Source: Streptomyces sp. B1I3 (lineage in GTDB: Bacteria > Actinomycetota > Actinomycetes > Streptomycetales > Streptomycetaceae). Taken from it: a stretch of 64,000 bases of DNA. Below, one piece after another: positions 9,561 to 17,562 of this stretch (positions are counted from its first letter, which is position 1; each line of letters begins with the position of its first letter). Location of the stretch: NCBI RefSeq assembly GCF_030816615.1, contig NZ_JAUSYD010000001.1, positions 7,276,501 to 7,340,500 on the forward strand. Reading direction: 5' to 3'. A program made the translations under genes and the position numbers. The notes beneath the pieces are model-generated. The model saw nothing but the letters and a program-made list of their open reading frames with translations, did not search any database and was not told the DNA's origin.

Positions 9561-10513
9561 CCACGCACACCGTCACCGGGCAGCCCTCCCCCCGCACGGC
9601 CGGCGAGGGGAGCGGACCCAAGATACGAACCCGGCCGCCCGGCCCACGCCCAGGCGGCCGGGGCCATGCCCGCCCGAGCCGCTCGTGGACCGCCAAGGCC
9701 GTCGTCAACGGCCTCCTCGCCCTCTTCGCCTGTTACACCCTGGTGCCCCTGACCTGGCTGTTCGTCGCCAGCACGAAGGACCACGGTGATCTCGTCGGCA
9801 CCGGCGGATTCACCTTCGCCGCCTTCAATCTCTTCGCCAACCTCGGTGACCTGTTCACCTACGGCGACGGAATCTACGGGCGTTGGCTGCTCAACAGCAT
9901 CCTGTACTTCGGCCTGGGCTGCCTGGCCTCCACCCTCGTCAGCACGGCCGTCGGCTACGCCTTCGACAAGTACGACTTCCCGCACAAGGAGAAGCTATTC
10001 GGCATAGTGCTGCTAGGCGTCCTCGTGCCGAGTGCCGTCCTCGTGCTGCCCCAGTACCTGCTGGCCAGCAAGGCGGGCCTGGACAACACCTACTGGGCCG
10101 TCCTGGTCCCCCTGCTGGTCAACCCATTCGGCGTCTACCTCGCCCGGGTCTTCTCCGAGGGGTACATCCCCGACGAGGTGATCGAGGCCGCCCGGATGGA
10201 TGGCGCGGGAGAGTGGCGCGTCTTCCGCTCGGTCGGCCTGCCGATGATCGCGCCCGGCTTCGTCACCCTGTTCCTCTTCACCTTCACCTCGAGCTGGAAC
10301 AACTTCGTCCTGCCGCTGTACATGCTGAGCAACGACAAGCTCTACCCCGTCACCCTCGGCCTGGCGATCTGGAGCAAGTCCTCCCAGCAGAACCCGGAGT
10401 TCTACATGCTGACGATCGTGGGGGCGCTGGTCTCGGTCCTTCCCCTGATCATCGCCTTCGTCTGTCTCCAGCGCTTCTGGCGCTCCGGGCTCACCGCAGG
10501 CGCGGTGAAGTGA
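9557..10513 (+). CDS. sugar ABC transporter permease (MalG-type)
   Basis: A 318-aa second permease, partner of the preceding gene, starting in an ATGA overlap. An unusually long hydrophilic N-terminus rich in Pro/Arg/Gly (~45 residues) precedes the first membrane segment (VNGLLALFACYTLVPLTWLF). The EAA loop reads EAARMDGAGEWRVFRSVGLP. About six membrane helices and the C-terminal cytoplasmic tail are intact. Together the two permeases form the heterodimeric channel for the binding protein at 7027. Confidence 0.9.
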   Translation: MTTHTVTGQPSPRTAGEGSGPKIRTRPPGPRPGGRGHARPSRSWTAKAVVNGLLALFACYTLVPLTWLFVASTKDHGDLVGTGGFTFAAFNLFANLGDLFTYGDGIYGRWLLNSILYFGLGCLASTLVSTAVGYAFDKYDFPHKEKLFGIVLLGVLVPSAVLVLPQYLLASKAGLDNTYWAVLVPLLVNPFGVYLARVFSEGYIPDEVIEAARMDGAGEWRVFRSVGLPMIAPGFVTLFLFTFTSSWNNFVLPLYMLSNDKLYPVTLGLAIWSKSSQQNPEFYMLTIVGALVSVLPLIIAFVCLQRFWRSGLTAGAVK

Positions 10514-10515
10514 CG

Positions 10516-11589
10516 ATGACCGCACGGCACACGACGGCGCCGGCCGCCAAGGTCCTTCCCCCGCTCGCGCCCAGCCCCCGTCCGCGGCGTCCCCGCACCG
10601 CCCTCGCGATGTCGCGGGAGACCCGCGACGCCCTGCGCGACGAGGGCGCCATCGACCTGCTTCGCGAGGTGGCCGACCTCGATCCGGACCTGCTGGTCAC
10701 CAACTTCGCGGACCCCTCCGCCGCCACTACCCTTGGCCGGACAGAAGTGCTGCTCACCCACTGGGGATGTCCGCCGCTGACGGAGCAAGCGCTCGCGGCA
10801 ATGCCCCAACTACGGGCCGTCGTCCACGCCGCAGGGTCCGTCAAGCACCATGTGACCGACGCCGTGTGGGAGCGCGGCATCACCGTGTCCAGCGCCGCAT
10901 CGGCCAACGCGCTGCCGGTCGCCGAGTACACGTTGGCCGCGATCCTCCTCACCGGCAAACGGATCCTGGAGAGCGCGGGTGCCTACCGTGATCGGCGCGC
11001 CCCGTACCCGCTGCTGCCCTACTTCGCCGGTCACGGCAACTACCGGCGGGTCGTTGGCATCGTCGGCGCCTCGCGCACCGGCCGGCGCGTGATCGAACTG
11101 CTGCGGCCGTTCGACTTCACCATCCTGGTCCACGACCCCTATCTGGACGACGCCGGTGCCGCCCGTCTCGGGGCGCGGCCCGTCGGCCTCGACGAACTGA
11201 CCCGGCTCAGTCAGGTCATCTCCATCCACGCCCCCCAACTACCCGAAACGCACCACATGTTCGACGCCAGGCGGCTGGCCCTGCTGTCCGACGGGGCCAC
11301 ACTGATCAACACCGCACGCGGCTCCCTGGTCGACACGGACGCGCTCCTCACCCACCTGACGTCCGGACGCATCCAGGCAGTCCTCGACGTCACCGACCCC
11401 GAGACACTGCCCGCCGAATCACCGCTGTTCCGGCTGCCGAACGTGCTCCTGACCCCGCACATCGCTGGCTCGCTGGGCAGCGAGCTAGGCCGCATGGCCG
11501 ACTACGCATCCGCCGAGATCACCCGCTACGCCCGGGGCATGCCCTTCGCCCATGGTGTGGAGCCCCAGGACCTGGCTCGGACAGCGTGA
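10516..11589 (+). CDS. D-2-hydroxyacid dehydrogenase
   Basis: A 357-aa NAD(P)-dependent D-2-hydroxyacid dehydrogenase. The substrate domain comes first; the nucleotide fold at ~175-330 has a divergent glycine motif (GIVGASRTG). The substrate-binding Arg is in NTARGSLVD, the family Glu in DPETLPAESPLF, and the catalytic His in LTPHIAGS. A GTG at 10510 would give a four-base GTGA overlap with the permease; ATG 10516 is equally possible. As the last intact gene of the importer operon it probably oxidises or reduces a sugar-acid product, consistent with uronic acids released by the lyases. The substrate is inferred. Confidence 0.85.
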   Translation: MTARHTTAPAAKVLPPLAPSPRPRRPRTALAMSRETRDALRDEGAIDLLREVADLDPDLLVTNFADPSAATTLGRTEVLLTHWGCPPLTEQALAAMPQLRAVVHAAGSVKHHVTDAVWERGITVSSAASANALPVAEYTLAAILLTGKRILESAGAYRDRRAPYPLLPYFAGHGNYRRVVGIVGASRTGRRVIELLRPFDFTILVHDPYLDDAGAARLGARPVGLDELTRLSQVISIHAPQLPETHHMFDARRLALLSDGATLINTARGSLVDTDALLTHLTSGRIQAVLDVTDPETLPAESPLFRLPNVLLTPHIAGSLGSELGRMADYASAEITRYARGMPFAHGVEPQDLARTA

Positions 11590-11697
11590 CGGTGGCGATC
11601 GTGCAGAGCGTGGGCTGCGTCGGCCCGGACGGCTCGTTCACCCGCACCCAGGCCGAGGCCAAGGGCGCGCCGTGGCCGAGGCCGCGGGCTGCAAGGA
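11586..11697 (+). pseudogene. stub of a gene cut off by an IS fragment
   Basis: A GTG at 11586 overlaps the dehydrogenase stop as GTGA, the coupling pattern used throughout this operon. The reading frame gives MTVAIVQSVGCVGPDGSF and then meets the transposase scar. I do not recognise the family. It is best read as the first ~37 codons of a lost fifth operon gene. Confidence 0.3.
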
Positions 11698-12186
11698 GCT
11701 GGTCAGAGAGATGGCGAGCGGAGTTCCGTGCCGGTCGACGATCAGGTGGTGCTTGCTTCCGGGCCGGGCACTGTCGACCGGCGAAGGTCCGGTGTGAGCC
11801 CCCTTTGAGGGCCCTGACGTGTGAACCGTCGATCGCGGCGTCGTCCATCTCCAGCAGCCCCTCTTTGCGCAGTTCCGCCAGGAGGACCTCGTGCCGACGG
11901 GGCCACACTCCGGCCTCGGTCCACTCCCGCAGACGCCGCCAGGCGTCACCCCGCTGCAGCCCACCAGCGCAGCGGGGACGTCTCGCCAGCTCACACTCTC
12001 GCGCAGCACGTAAACGATGCCGCGCAGCGCGGCACGGTCATCGGCCGGCAGCCGCCCGGGATGCCGGCGCCGTCGAGGCGGACGAACCGGCAGCAGCGGG
12101 CTATCCGTCCCACCGGTCATCAGGCACAAGATCAGCAGACACTCATCAGATCCTGCCGACTCAACACCCAACTGCCAAGCCACCAC
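11698..12186 (-). pseudogene. IS5-family transposase remnant, frameshifted and truncated
   Basis: Minus-strand fragments of an IS5-type DDE transposase. RAALRGIVYVLRESVSWRDV lies in one frame, EMDDAAIDGSHVRALKGG in another, then HTGPSPVDSARPGSKHHLIV back in the first. That requires at least two compensating indels. The sequence stops matching after TPLAISLT, so the C-terminal catalytic half is missing. It abuts the gene stub at 11586 and cannot make an active transposase. Confidence 0.7.
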
Positions 12187-12231
12187 ACCGATCTCATTCT
12201 GAAACGATCAGTTGGGCGACCCGCGGGCGGT

Positions 12232-12738
12232 CTAGCCTGCTCGGTCGAACGTGACTTCGGTGTCGATCGGAGCGGACCGCCACATCGCGCTGAGGAGCGG
12301 GTCCTGACCGATGAAACGGCGTGTTTCTGCGAGCGCCTCCGCTCTGGGCCCGCCAATGGTGGCGTGATCGAAGCCGCTGTCTCCGCCACCGCTGATGTGT
12401 AGGTCCGCCCAGGCGGGGCCCTCGGCGAAGCATGCTTGGAACTCCACCTTCCAGTACTGGGGCTGCCAGTACGGATCATCCCGGTCGCCGTCCTCGTTGA
12501 TGGCCAGCAGTCGCCCAAGAGCCGGCGCAGGCCGATTCCCGGTCCAGTCCCAGACGCCCCACTCAACGATGAAGCCGTCACCGTCGTCCTCGGGACCCTC
12601 GATCCCCTCGACCGGTACTTGGACGAACTCCTCAAAGGCAGTCCACGCCGCCTCCAGGGTGCAGGCACCAGCGGCGACACCATGTCGGCCGAGAATCCGC
12701 TCGAACGCTGCGGCGCTGTACCGCCATGGGATGGACAT
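12232..12738 (-). CDS. hypothetical protein
   Basis: A 168-aa soluble, acidic protein that I do not recognise. It begins MSIPWRYSAAAFERIL and has an acidic centre (EGPEDDGDGFIVEWGVWDW) with many aromatics (YWQPQYWKVEF). There is no signal peptide or membrane segment. It stands alone between two remnant regions, and its frame is uninterrupted with normal high-GC codon usage, so it is probably a real, recently moved single gene. Small acidic proteins next to IS scars are sometimes immunity proteins, but nothing here proves that. Confidence 0.6.
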   Translation of the reverse strand: MSIPWRYSAAAFERILGRHGVAAGACTLEAAWTAFEEFVQVPVEGIEGPEDDGDGFIVEWGVWDWTGNRPAPALGRLLAINEDGDRDDPYWQPQYWKVEFQACFAEGPAWADLHISGGGDSGFDHATIGGPRAEALAETRRFIGQDPLLSAMWRSAPIDTEVTFDRAG

Positions 12739-12814
12739 GCCGTCAGGCTAGCCACTTCGATCGGCCTCGCCGGACTCAGGGCGGAGATCCAGGCCCTGAC
12801 AATCCCTGCTTCTT

Positions 12815-13020
12815 GAAGTGCTCCAGGTCCCTGCCGCGTCGTTGCCGACTCCGTACATCAGGGCGTCTCCGGTCAGGATGTACACATGGCCGTCGTTTCC
12901 GATCGTGGTCGCGACCACCTGGTTGTGGCCGTTTCCGGTGCCGGGGACTGAGGCCCAGGAGTTCCACGAGCCCGTGTTGTAGTTGCCGCTGACGTTGTGC
13001 GCCCGAGCAACGGCACCCCG
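12815..13020 (-). pseudogene. C-terminal remnant of a secreted repeat-type protein
   Basis: In one minus-strand frame this stretch reads HNVSGNYNTGSWNSW, then NQVVATTIGNDGHVYILTGD. The Gly/Asn/Trp-rich composition is typical of exported beta-propeller or tectonin-like repeats. No start codon or complete domain is present, and the frame is lost on both sides. It is probably the tail of a gene deleted during rearrangement. Confidence 0.35.
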
Positions 13021-13119
13021 TCGTCCAGCGTGCGGCTGAGCCGGAACCCGCCCCCGGCGACCGCCTCAGCCGTGCCGGAATGCCCGGCCGCCCAGCGGCG
13101 CGGGGCCACCGCTGGATCC

Positions 13120-13413
13120 TCAGCCGAGCGGGCTCAGGAAGGTGAGGAGAGACTCCTTCTCCTGAATCAGCGGCTGGAGCGTCGCGTTGAACGGCGGGCC
13201 GTAGGGTGCCGCCAAGTGGGCCTGGAAGGCGGCCTCGTCCGCGTACACCTCAAATATCCAGTACGCCAAGTGGTCGAGTTCCTTGGTGTACACCTCGAAC
13301 ACCACGTTTCCTGGCTCTTCACGGACGCGCACAGCGTAATCCCGGACGAGCTCAGCGACGCGTTCCTCGCTTCCAGGGAGCACGGTGAACTCTGCCAGCA
13401 GTGTCTTCTTCAT
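13120..13413 (-). CDS. antibiotic biosynthesis monooxygenase (ABM) domain protein
   Basis: A 97-aa single-domain ferredoxin-like dimeric alpha+beta barrel protein of the ABM/YgiN quinol-monooxygenase type. It shows LLAEFTVLPGSEERVAEL and a C-terminal half with VFEVYTKELDHLAYWIFEVY and AFQAHL. The start has AGGAG upstream (minus strand, near 13420). Family members oxidise quinols or anthrones without cofactor, but many have no known substrate. It sits downstream of the GH32 gene on the same strand with ~100 bases between, so it could be carried on the same transcript; a role in fructan use is not obvious. Confidence 0.8.
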   Translation of the reverse strand: MKKTLLAEFTVLPGSEERVAELVRDYAVRVREEPGNVVFEVYTKELDHLAYWIFEVYADEAAFQAHLAAPYGPPFNATLQPLIQEKESLLTFLSPLG

Positions 13414-13521
13414 GTCCTGTCTCCTGTCTCTTTCGCCGGGGCGCCGGCGTGGCGGGACGGTGCGGAGGCGGGCCGTCGGTGGCCGGTAGCCTGCCCCCGC
13501 ACCGTCGACCTGCGTGGGTGG

Positions 13522-16077
13522 TCAGCCGCGGTACGACCGCACCTGCCAGACCTTGGCGCTCTCCAGGCGGGCGGAGCCGCCTTCGGCGAAGAGCCGGACG
13601 CCGTCGCTGTCCGGACCGGGGAATACCTGGTCCGTGATCACGGCCTCGCCGTCGCCGCCGAACACCTCGACCGAGGACCAGTCGACGAGGATCCGGAGCT
13701 CGACCTTGCCGCCCTGGGCTGCCAGCGGTGCGCGGTGGATGCCGGGGAAGTCGCTGTGGAAGTCCACCGCTCCGGAGCGTGTCCGGTCGACGTACAGCTC
13801 CTGGGTCTCCTCGTCGTAACCGATGACGGTCTCCTGGCCCTGTCCGGTGCGCACCTTGAACCCGAAACGCTTGGCGTTTCCGAGGGTGAACGTGGCGCGG
13901 ATGTCGAGGGCCTTGCCGTCGGCCCGGCCCGCTGCCAGCGGTATGGAGCCTTCCGTGATCCTGATGTCGTGGACCCCGACCGAGGGGCCGTGGAGCGACT
14001 CCACGGTGGAAACGGGTCGCTGCGTCAGCCGGATCCGGTCGCCCACGGTGCGCAGCGCCATCTCGCGCGGGATGCTCTGCGCGCTGCGCCAGGGGGAGGT
14101 CGGGATGTTGTTGCCGTATTGCCAGTTGTTCATCCAGCCGATCATGTGGCGCCGGCTGTCCGGGGCGCCCTCCCAGGAGACGGCGGCGTAGTAGTCCTTG
14201 CCGTAGTCGACCCAGTCAGCCCGCCGCAGGTTCGAGAGGGCGGGCTGGTCGGCGGCGACGAAGTGGTCGGCTATGACGTGTCCCCAGCCGGCCTTGTTCA
14301 TGTCGACGATCTGGATGGTGGCCTGCTTGCCCTGGTGGGCGCGCAGGTCGAAGGAGGCCCAGTCCAGGCTGCCGCTGTCCGCGCCGGTCCTGCTCTGGAC
14401 GACCTTGCCGTCGATGAGGAGGTCGACCGCCGTTTCGGTCGAGCGGGGGCGCGCGGGGGTGTCGGACTGCATCACCTGGTCGAGCAGGATGTGGCCCCAG
14501 CCGCCGGTGTTCTCGTCGACGACCTCGATGTGCGCGGTCCGGCCGGCGAGGTCGCCGACGTCCCAGGACGTCCAGTTGAGCTCTTCCGAGTCGGAGCCGG
14601 TGGCGCTGCGCACGGTCTTGTTGTCGACGACGAGCCGGACGGCGGTGGGCGTGTCGGATCCGGAGGGGTGGTTGCCGCCGCCGACGAGGAAGTTGATGTG
14701 CTTCGCGGTGAGGGTGAACTCGGGCGAGGTGAGGGTGCCCGTGGTCGCGTCGCCGTCGAGGAAGCTGTTCACCAGACTGTTGCCGTTGTGGCCGGTCACC
14801 GTGTTCTGCCCGGGGAGGGTGCCGCGTGCGGGGCCGTTGCCGAAGGCGGTGCCCGGGGTGGTCCAGGAGCCGTAGCCGTCCTGCTCGAAGTCGGCGAGGA
14901 GCTTTCCCGCCGGCGCGGGGGAGGCGCCTGTCACTGAGCCGGGGACGTGTGGGTGGCGGCCGCCGGCCACCTTGAAGTTGAGGTACGGGCTGGTGACGGT
15001 GAAGGGGGGTGAGGTGAGGGTGCCCGTTTCGTGGTCGCCGTTGTGGAGACTGTCGACGAGTCCCTTGCCCTCGAAGCCGCTCGTGTCCGAGGTCCCCGGC
15101 GCGGGCGCGGGGGCAGGCCCGTCACCGAAGGCGGTGCCGGTCGTCTGCCATACGCCGTAGTCGGGTCCCTCGAAGTCCTGCACCACCAGGCCGGCCGGGG
15201 GTGTGTAGGAGCCGTCGTCGTCGGCGGTGAACCGCTTGCCGTCGAAGTCGCCTACGAAGTACTGGGCGGCCGAGCCTCCGGCGATGCCGCCGGGGTTGAT
15301 GTTGACGACGAGCACCCACTTGATGCGCTTGGGGTCACCGTCGACGGGCAGCGGGAACAGGTCCGGGCACTCCCAGACGCCGCCCACGGCGTTCCGCGGG
15401 CCGAAGTCGCTCAGATGCGTCCAGCTCTTGAGGTCCTTGGAGGAGTAGAACCGGACTTTGTGCTCCGTGGACAGTGAAACCGTCATCAGCCAGCTCTTGG
15501 TGGGTGCGTACCACTGGACCTTGGGGTCGCGGAATTCCTTGGAACCGATGTCGAGCACGGGGTTTCCGGAGTACTTGGTCCAGGTGCGGCCGCGGTCGGT
15601 GCTGTACGCGAGGGACTGGGCCTGCTCGCCGTCGTCCTTGTAGTGGCTGGTGTAGACGGCCACCATCGCGGGGTTCTCCTTGGTCCCGAACCCCGTGGTG
15701 TTGTCGTGGTCGACGACGGCGCTGCCGGAGAAGACCATCTCCTCGTCGTCGTGCGTAAGGGCAAGGGGGAGTTCCTGCCAGTGCACCAGATCGTTGCTGA
15801 CGGCGTGGCCCCAGGACATGTTGCCCCAGGTGTTCCCGCTCGGGTTGTACTGGTAAAAGAGGTGGTACTCGCCCTTGAACCAGACGAGCCCGTTGGGGTC
15901 GTTCATCCAGTTCTTCGCGGGGCTGAAGTGGAACTGGGGTCGGTAGGTCTCGGTGTACGGCGGGCTGTCCTCCGCCGCCGCCTGCGGGGCGACGGAGGTG
16001 ACGGTCAGCGCGCAGGTCGCGACTGCGGCGGCGACGAGGCGCAGGGGGACACGACGGCGTGCGGGGACTCGGCTCAT
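13522..16077 (-). CDS. secreted GH32 fructan hydrolase (levanase/inulinase type) with internal domain insertion
   Basis: An 851-aa exported fructan hydrolase releasing fructose from levan, inulin or sucrose. The signal peptide ends near residue 36. The five-bladed propeller has the nucleophile Asp60 in WMNDPN, the transition-state Asp in FRDP (183-185) and the acid/base Glu236 in WECPD. Between propeller strands there is an insert of ~250 residues with two similar copies beginning DFEGPDYGVWQTTGTAFGDG and DFEQDGYGSWTTPGTAFGNG. The propeller then resumes (WMNNWQYGNNIPTSPWR), followed by a C-terminal beta sandwich. Start ATG 16077 has AGGAG 6 bases upstream. Operator sites lie at 16184-16214. 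Confidence 0.93.
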   Translation of the reverse strand: MSRVPARRRVPLRLVAAAVATCALTVTSVAPQAAAEDSPPYTETYRPQFHFSPAKNWMNDPNGLVWFKGEYHLFYQYNPSGNTWGNMSWGHAVSNDLVHWQELPLALTHDDEEMVFSGSAVVDHDNTTGFGTKENPAMVAVYTSHYKDDGEQAQSLAYSTDRGRTWTKYSGNPVLDIGSKEFRDPKVQWYAPTKSWLMTVSLSTEHKVRFYSSKDLKSWTHLSDFGPRNAVGGVWECPDLFPLPVDGDPKRIKWVLVVNINPGGIAGGSAAQYFVGDFDGKRFTADDDGSYTPPAGLVVQDFEGPDYGVWQTTGTAFGDGPAPAPAPGTSDTSGFEGKGLVDSLHNGDHETGTLTSPPFTVTSPYLNFKVAGGRHPHVPGSVTGASPAPAGKLLADFEQDGYGSWTTPGTAFGNGPARGTLPGQNTVTGHNGNSLVNSFLDGDATTGTLTSPEFTLTAKHINFLVGGGNHPSGSDTPTAVRLVVDNKTVRSATGSDSEELNWTSWDVGDLAGRTAHIEVVDENTGGWGHILLDQVMQSDTPARPRSTETAVDLLIDGKVVQSRTGADSGSLDWASFDLRAHQGKQATIQIVDMNKAGWGHVIADHFVAADQPALSNLRRADWVDYGKDYYAAVSWEGAPDSRRHMIGWMNNWQYGNNIPTSPWRSAQSIPREMALRTVGDRIRLTQRPVSTVESLHGPSVGVHDIRITEGSIPLAAGRADGKALDIRATFTLGNAKRFGFKVRTGQGQETVIGYDEETQELYVDRTRSGAVDFHSDFPGIHRAPLAAQGGKVELRILVDWSSVEVFGGDGEAVITDQVFPGPDSDGVRLFAEGGSARLESAKVWQVRSYRG

Positions 16078-16183
16078 GGTTTCTCCTGCACTGGGGGCGG
16101 CGGCGTCGGCTCCGCGTCCGCTGCGGTGGTACGACGCCGGTGGATGCGCAGTGCCGGGCGGTGGGGGCGACCCGGGAAACGGG

Positions 16184-16214
16184 ATGTCATCGATGACATG
16201 TGACAGCGACGACA
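16184..16214. promoter_or_regulatory. operator sites upstream of the GH32 gene
   Basis: ATGTCATCGATGACAT (16184-16199) is a perfect 16-bp palindrome about 107 bases upstream of the GH32 start. A degenerate copy, TGACAGCGACGACA (16201-16214), follows with its centre 16 bases further on. The 14-bp core TGTCATCGATGACA recurs with one change at 17440-17453, before the kinase and importer genes. The size, symmetry and central CG are typical of LacI-family operators, so the likely ligand is the LacI protein encoded at 20844. Confidence 0.7.
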
Positions 16215-16288
16215 TCCGCTGGGGAGTGATGATGTGTGGGCACCGGTCGGCGCGTCAATGGCCTGGGCCGAGTTCGTCTGGGTAGCCG

Positions 16289-17260
16289 TCAGCCGGCCGT
16301 GCGTCCGACCGCGGGCTCCGGCAGCCGCAACTGGCCGGCCCACGGCGGATTCGGCCCGACGACACCACAGGTCAGCGCCGCCACCCGGGCCGCGAACGTG
16401 CAGGCGTCGACAACGTCGTCGACCCGCAGATCCGTCAGTCGACCGCCGAGGAGACCCTTGGCGGCGAGATGGTGCAGCAGCCCTGCGGTGAACGAGTCGC
16501 CCGCGCCGACGGTGTCGACCACGTTGGTCGGGGGCGACGGTACGAAGGCCCGCTCGCTGTTCAGTGAGGCGACCGCGCCGCGCTCCCCGCGGGTGATCAC
16601 CACGAGTGGGACGCCCGCCGCGTGCCAGGCGTCGCAGGCGCGCTCGATCGTGTACTCGGGCAGCAGCAGTTCCAGGTCGTCCTCGCTCAGGCGGAGGATG
16701 TCCGCAGTCGCGCACCAACGCGGCAGGCGTTCGCGGTAGACCTCCGGTCCCACGAGCAGCGGCCGGACGTTCGGGTCGATGGAGATCGTGGCCGTCGCGG
16801 AGGCGCGGGTGAGGAAGTCTTCCACGACCGCGCCGCCGGGCTCGCGTACCAGCGCCAGGGAACCCGCATGCAGGCAGGCCGTGGAGGTCAGGTCCGCTGC
16901 GGCCAGTTCGTCCGCCGTCCACTGCCAGTCCGCAGTGCCCTGGGCGTGGAAGAAGTACGCGGCCCGGCCCTGGGCGTCGAGCTCGGCGACCGCCAACGTG
17001 CTGGGCTCAGGGGCGTGTACCGCGGCCGTGAGGTCCACGCCCGAGGCTTCCAGGTGCCTGCGGAACAGGCGCCCGAAAACATCGTCGGACAGCCGCGCGA
17101 GGAAGCGTGCGGGCGTGCCCAGGCGGGCGAGCGCCACGGCTGTGTTCGCCGGACCGCCGCCCGGCAGAACCCTCAGGGAGAGCTCGCCCGGCACGGACTC
17201 GGGGACGGTGAAGGCGTCCGCGACGCATTCTCCAAGGACGGTGACCAGAGGCAGGCGCAT
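16289..17260 (-). CDS. PfkB-family carbohydrate kinase (probable fructokinase)
   Basis: A 323-aa ribokinase-fold sugar kinase. The N-terminal glycine motif LPGGGPANTAVALARLG and the C-terminal signature DTVGAGDSFTAGLL, with the catalytic Asp in GAGD, are both intact. Length is normal for the family. It is transcribed away from the FrcBCA-like importer, with a shared operator between them at 17440. Intracellular phosphorylation of fructose released by GH32 is the natural role. In Sinorhizobium meliloti a PfkB-like gene, frcK, accompanies frcBCA, which supports the reading by analogy. Confidence 0.88.
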   Translation of the reverse strand: MRLPLVTVLGECVADAFTVPESVPGELSLRVLPGGGPANTAVALARLGTPARFLARLSDDVFGRLFRRHLEASGVDLTAAVHAPEPSTLAVAELDAQGRAAYFFHAQGTADWQWTADELAAADLTSTACLHAGSLALVREPGGAVVEDFLTRASATATISIDPNVRPLLVGPEVYRERLPRWCATADILRLSEDDLELLLPEYTIERACDAWHAAGVPLVVITRGERGAVASLNSERAFVPSPPTNVVDTVGAGDSFTAGLLHHLAAKGLLGGRLTDLRVDDVVDACTFAARVAALTCGVVGPNPPWAGQLRLPEPAVGRTAG

Positions 17261-17396
17261 GGCTCGTTCTCTCCAGGTGGGCAGCGCAGAAAGGCTGCGT
17301 TTTCAAGGGGCCTTGAGGAAGCGCACGGGAAGCGGCGCTCTCGGTGTGAGGCGGTGCAGGCGGGCGGCGTTGCCGATTTGTGACGGCGCCAAGGCA

Positions 17397-17453
17397 TTGA
17401 CGTTTCCGGGTGACAGAGTTCATCATCCTCCGCAAGCAGTGTCAACGATGACA
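17397..17453. promoter_or_regulatory. divergent promoter region with LacI-type operator
   Basis: TGTCAACGATGACA (17440-17453) differs by one base from the GH32 operator core. Rightward, TTGACG (17397-17402) and CATCAT (17421-17426), 18 bases apart, form a promoter with the operator just downstream. Leftward, the first six bases of the operator read TTGACA on the minus strand, a consensus -35 for the kinase gene, with a weak -10 near 17417-17422. A repressor bound here would block both promoters. Confidence 0.6.
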
Positions 17454-17562
17454 TCAGTCGGCGCCGGCACCGCTTCCCACGCATCCGGCAGCAGTAACCC
17501 CCCTGTGCGCCGCGTCCCTTCGACGCGCGGCCGTTCCGCCTTCGCCCAGCAGGAGACCAGTC

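Noticed and set aside
12997..14937. A 646-codon plus-strand open frame opposite the GH32 gene
   Set aside because: It is the antisense shadow of a well-supported GH32 gene with catalytic motifs; high GC makes such frames common.
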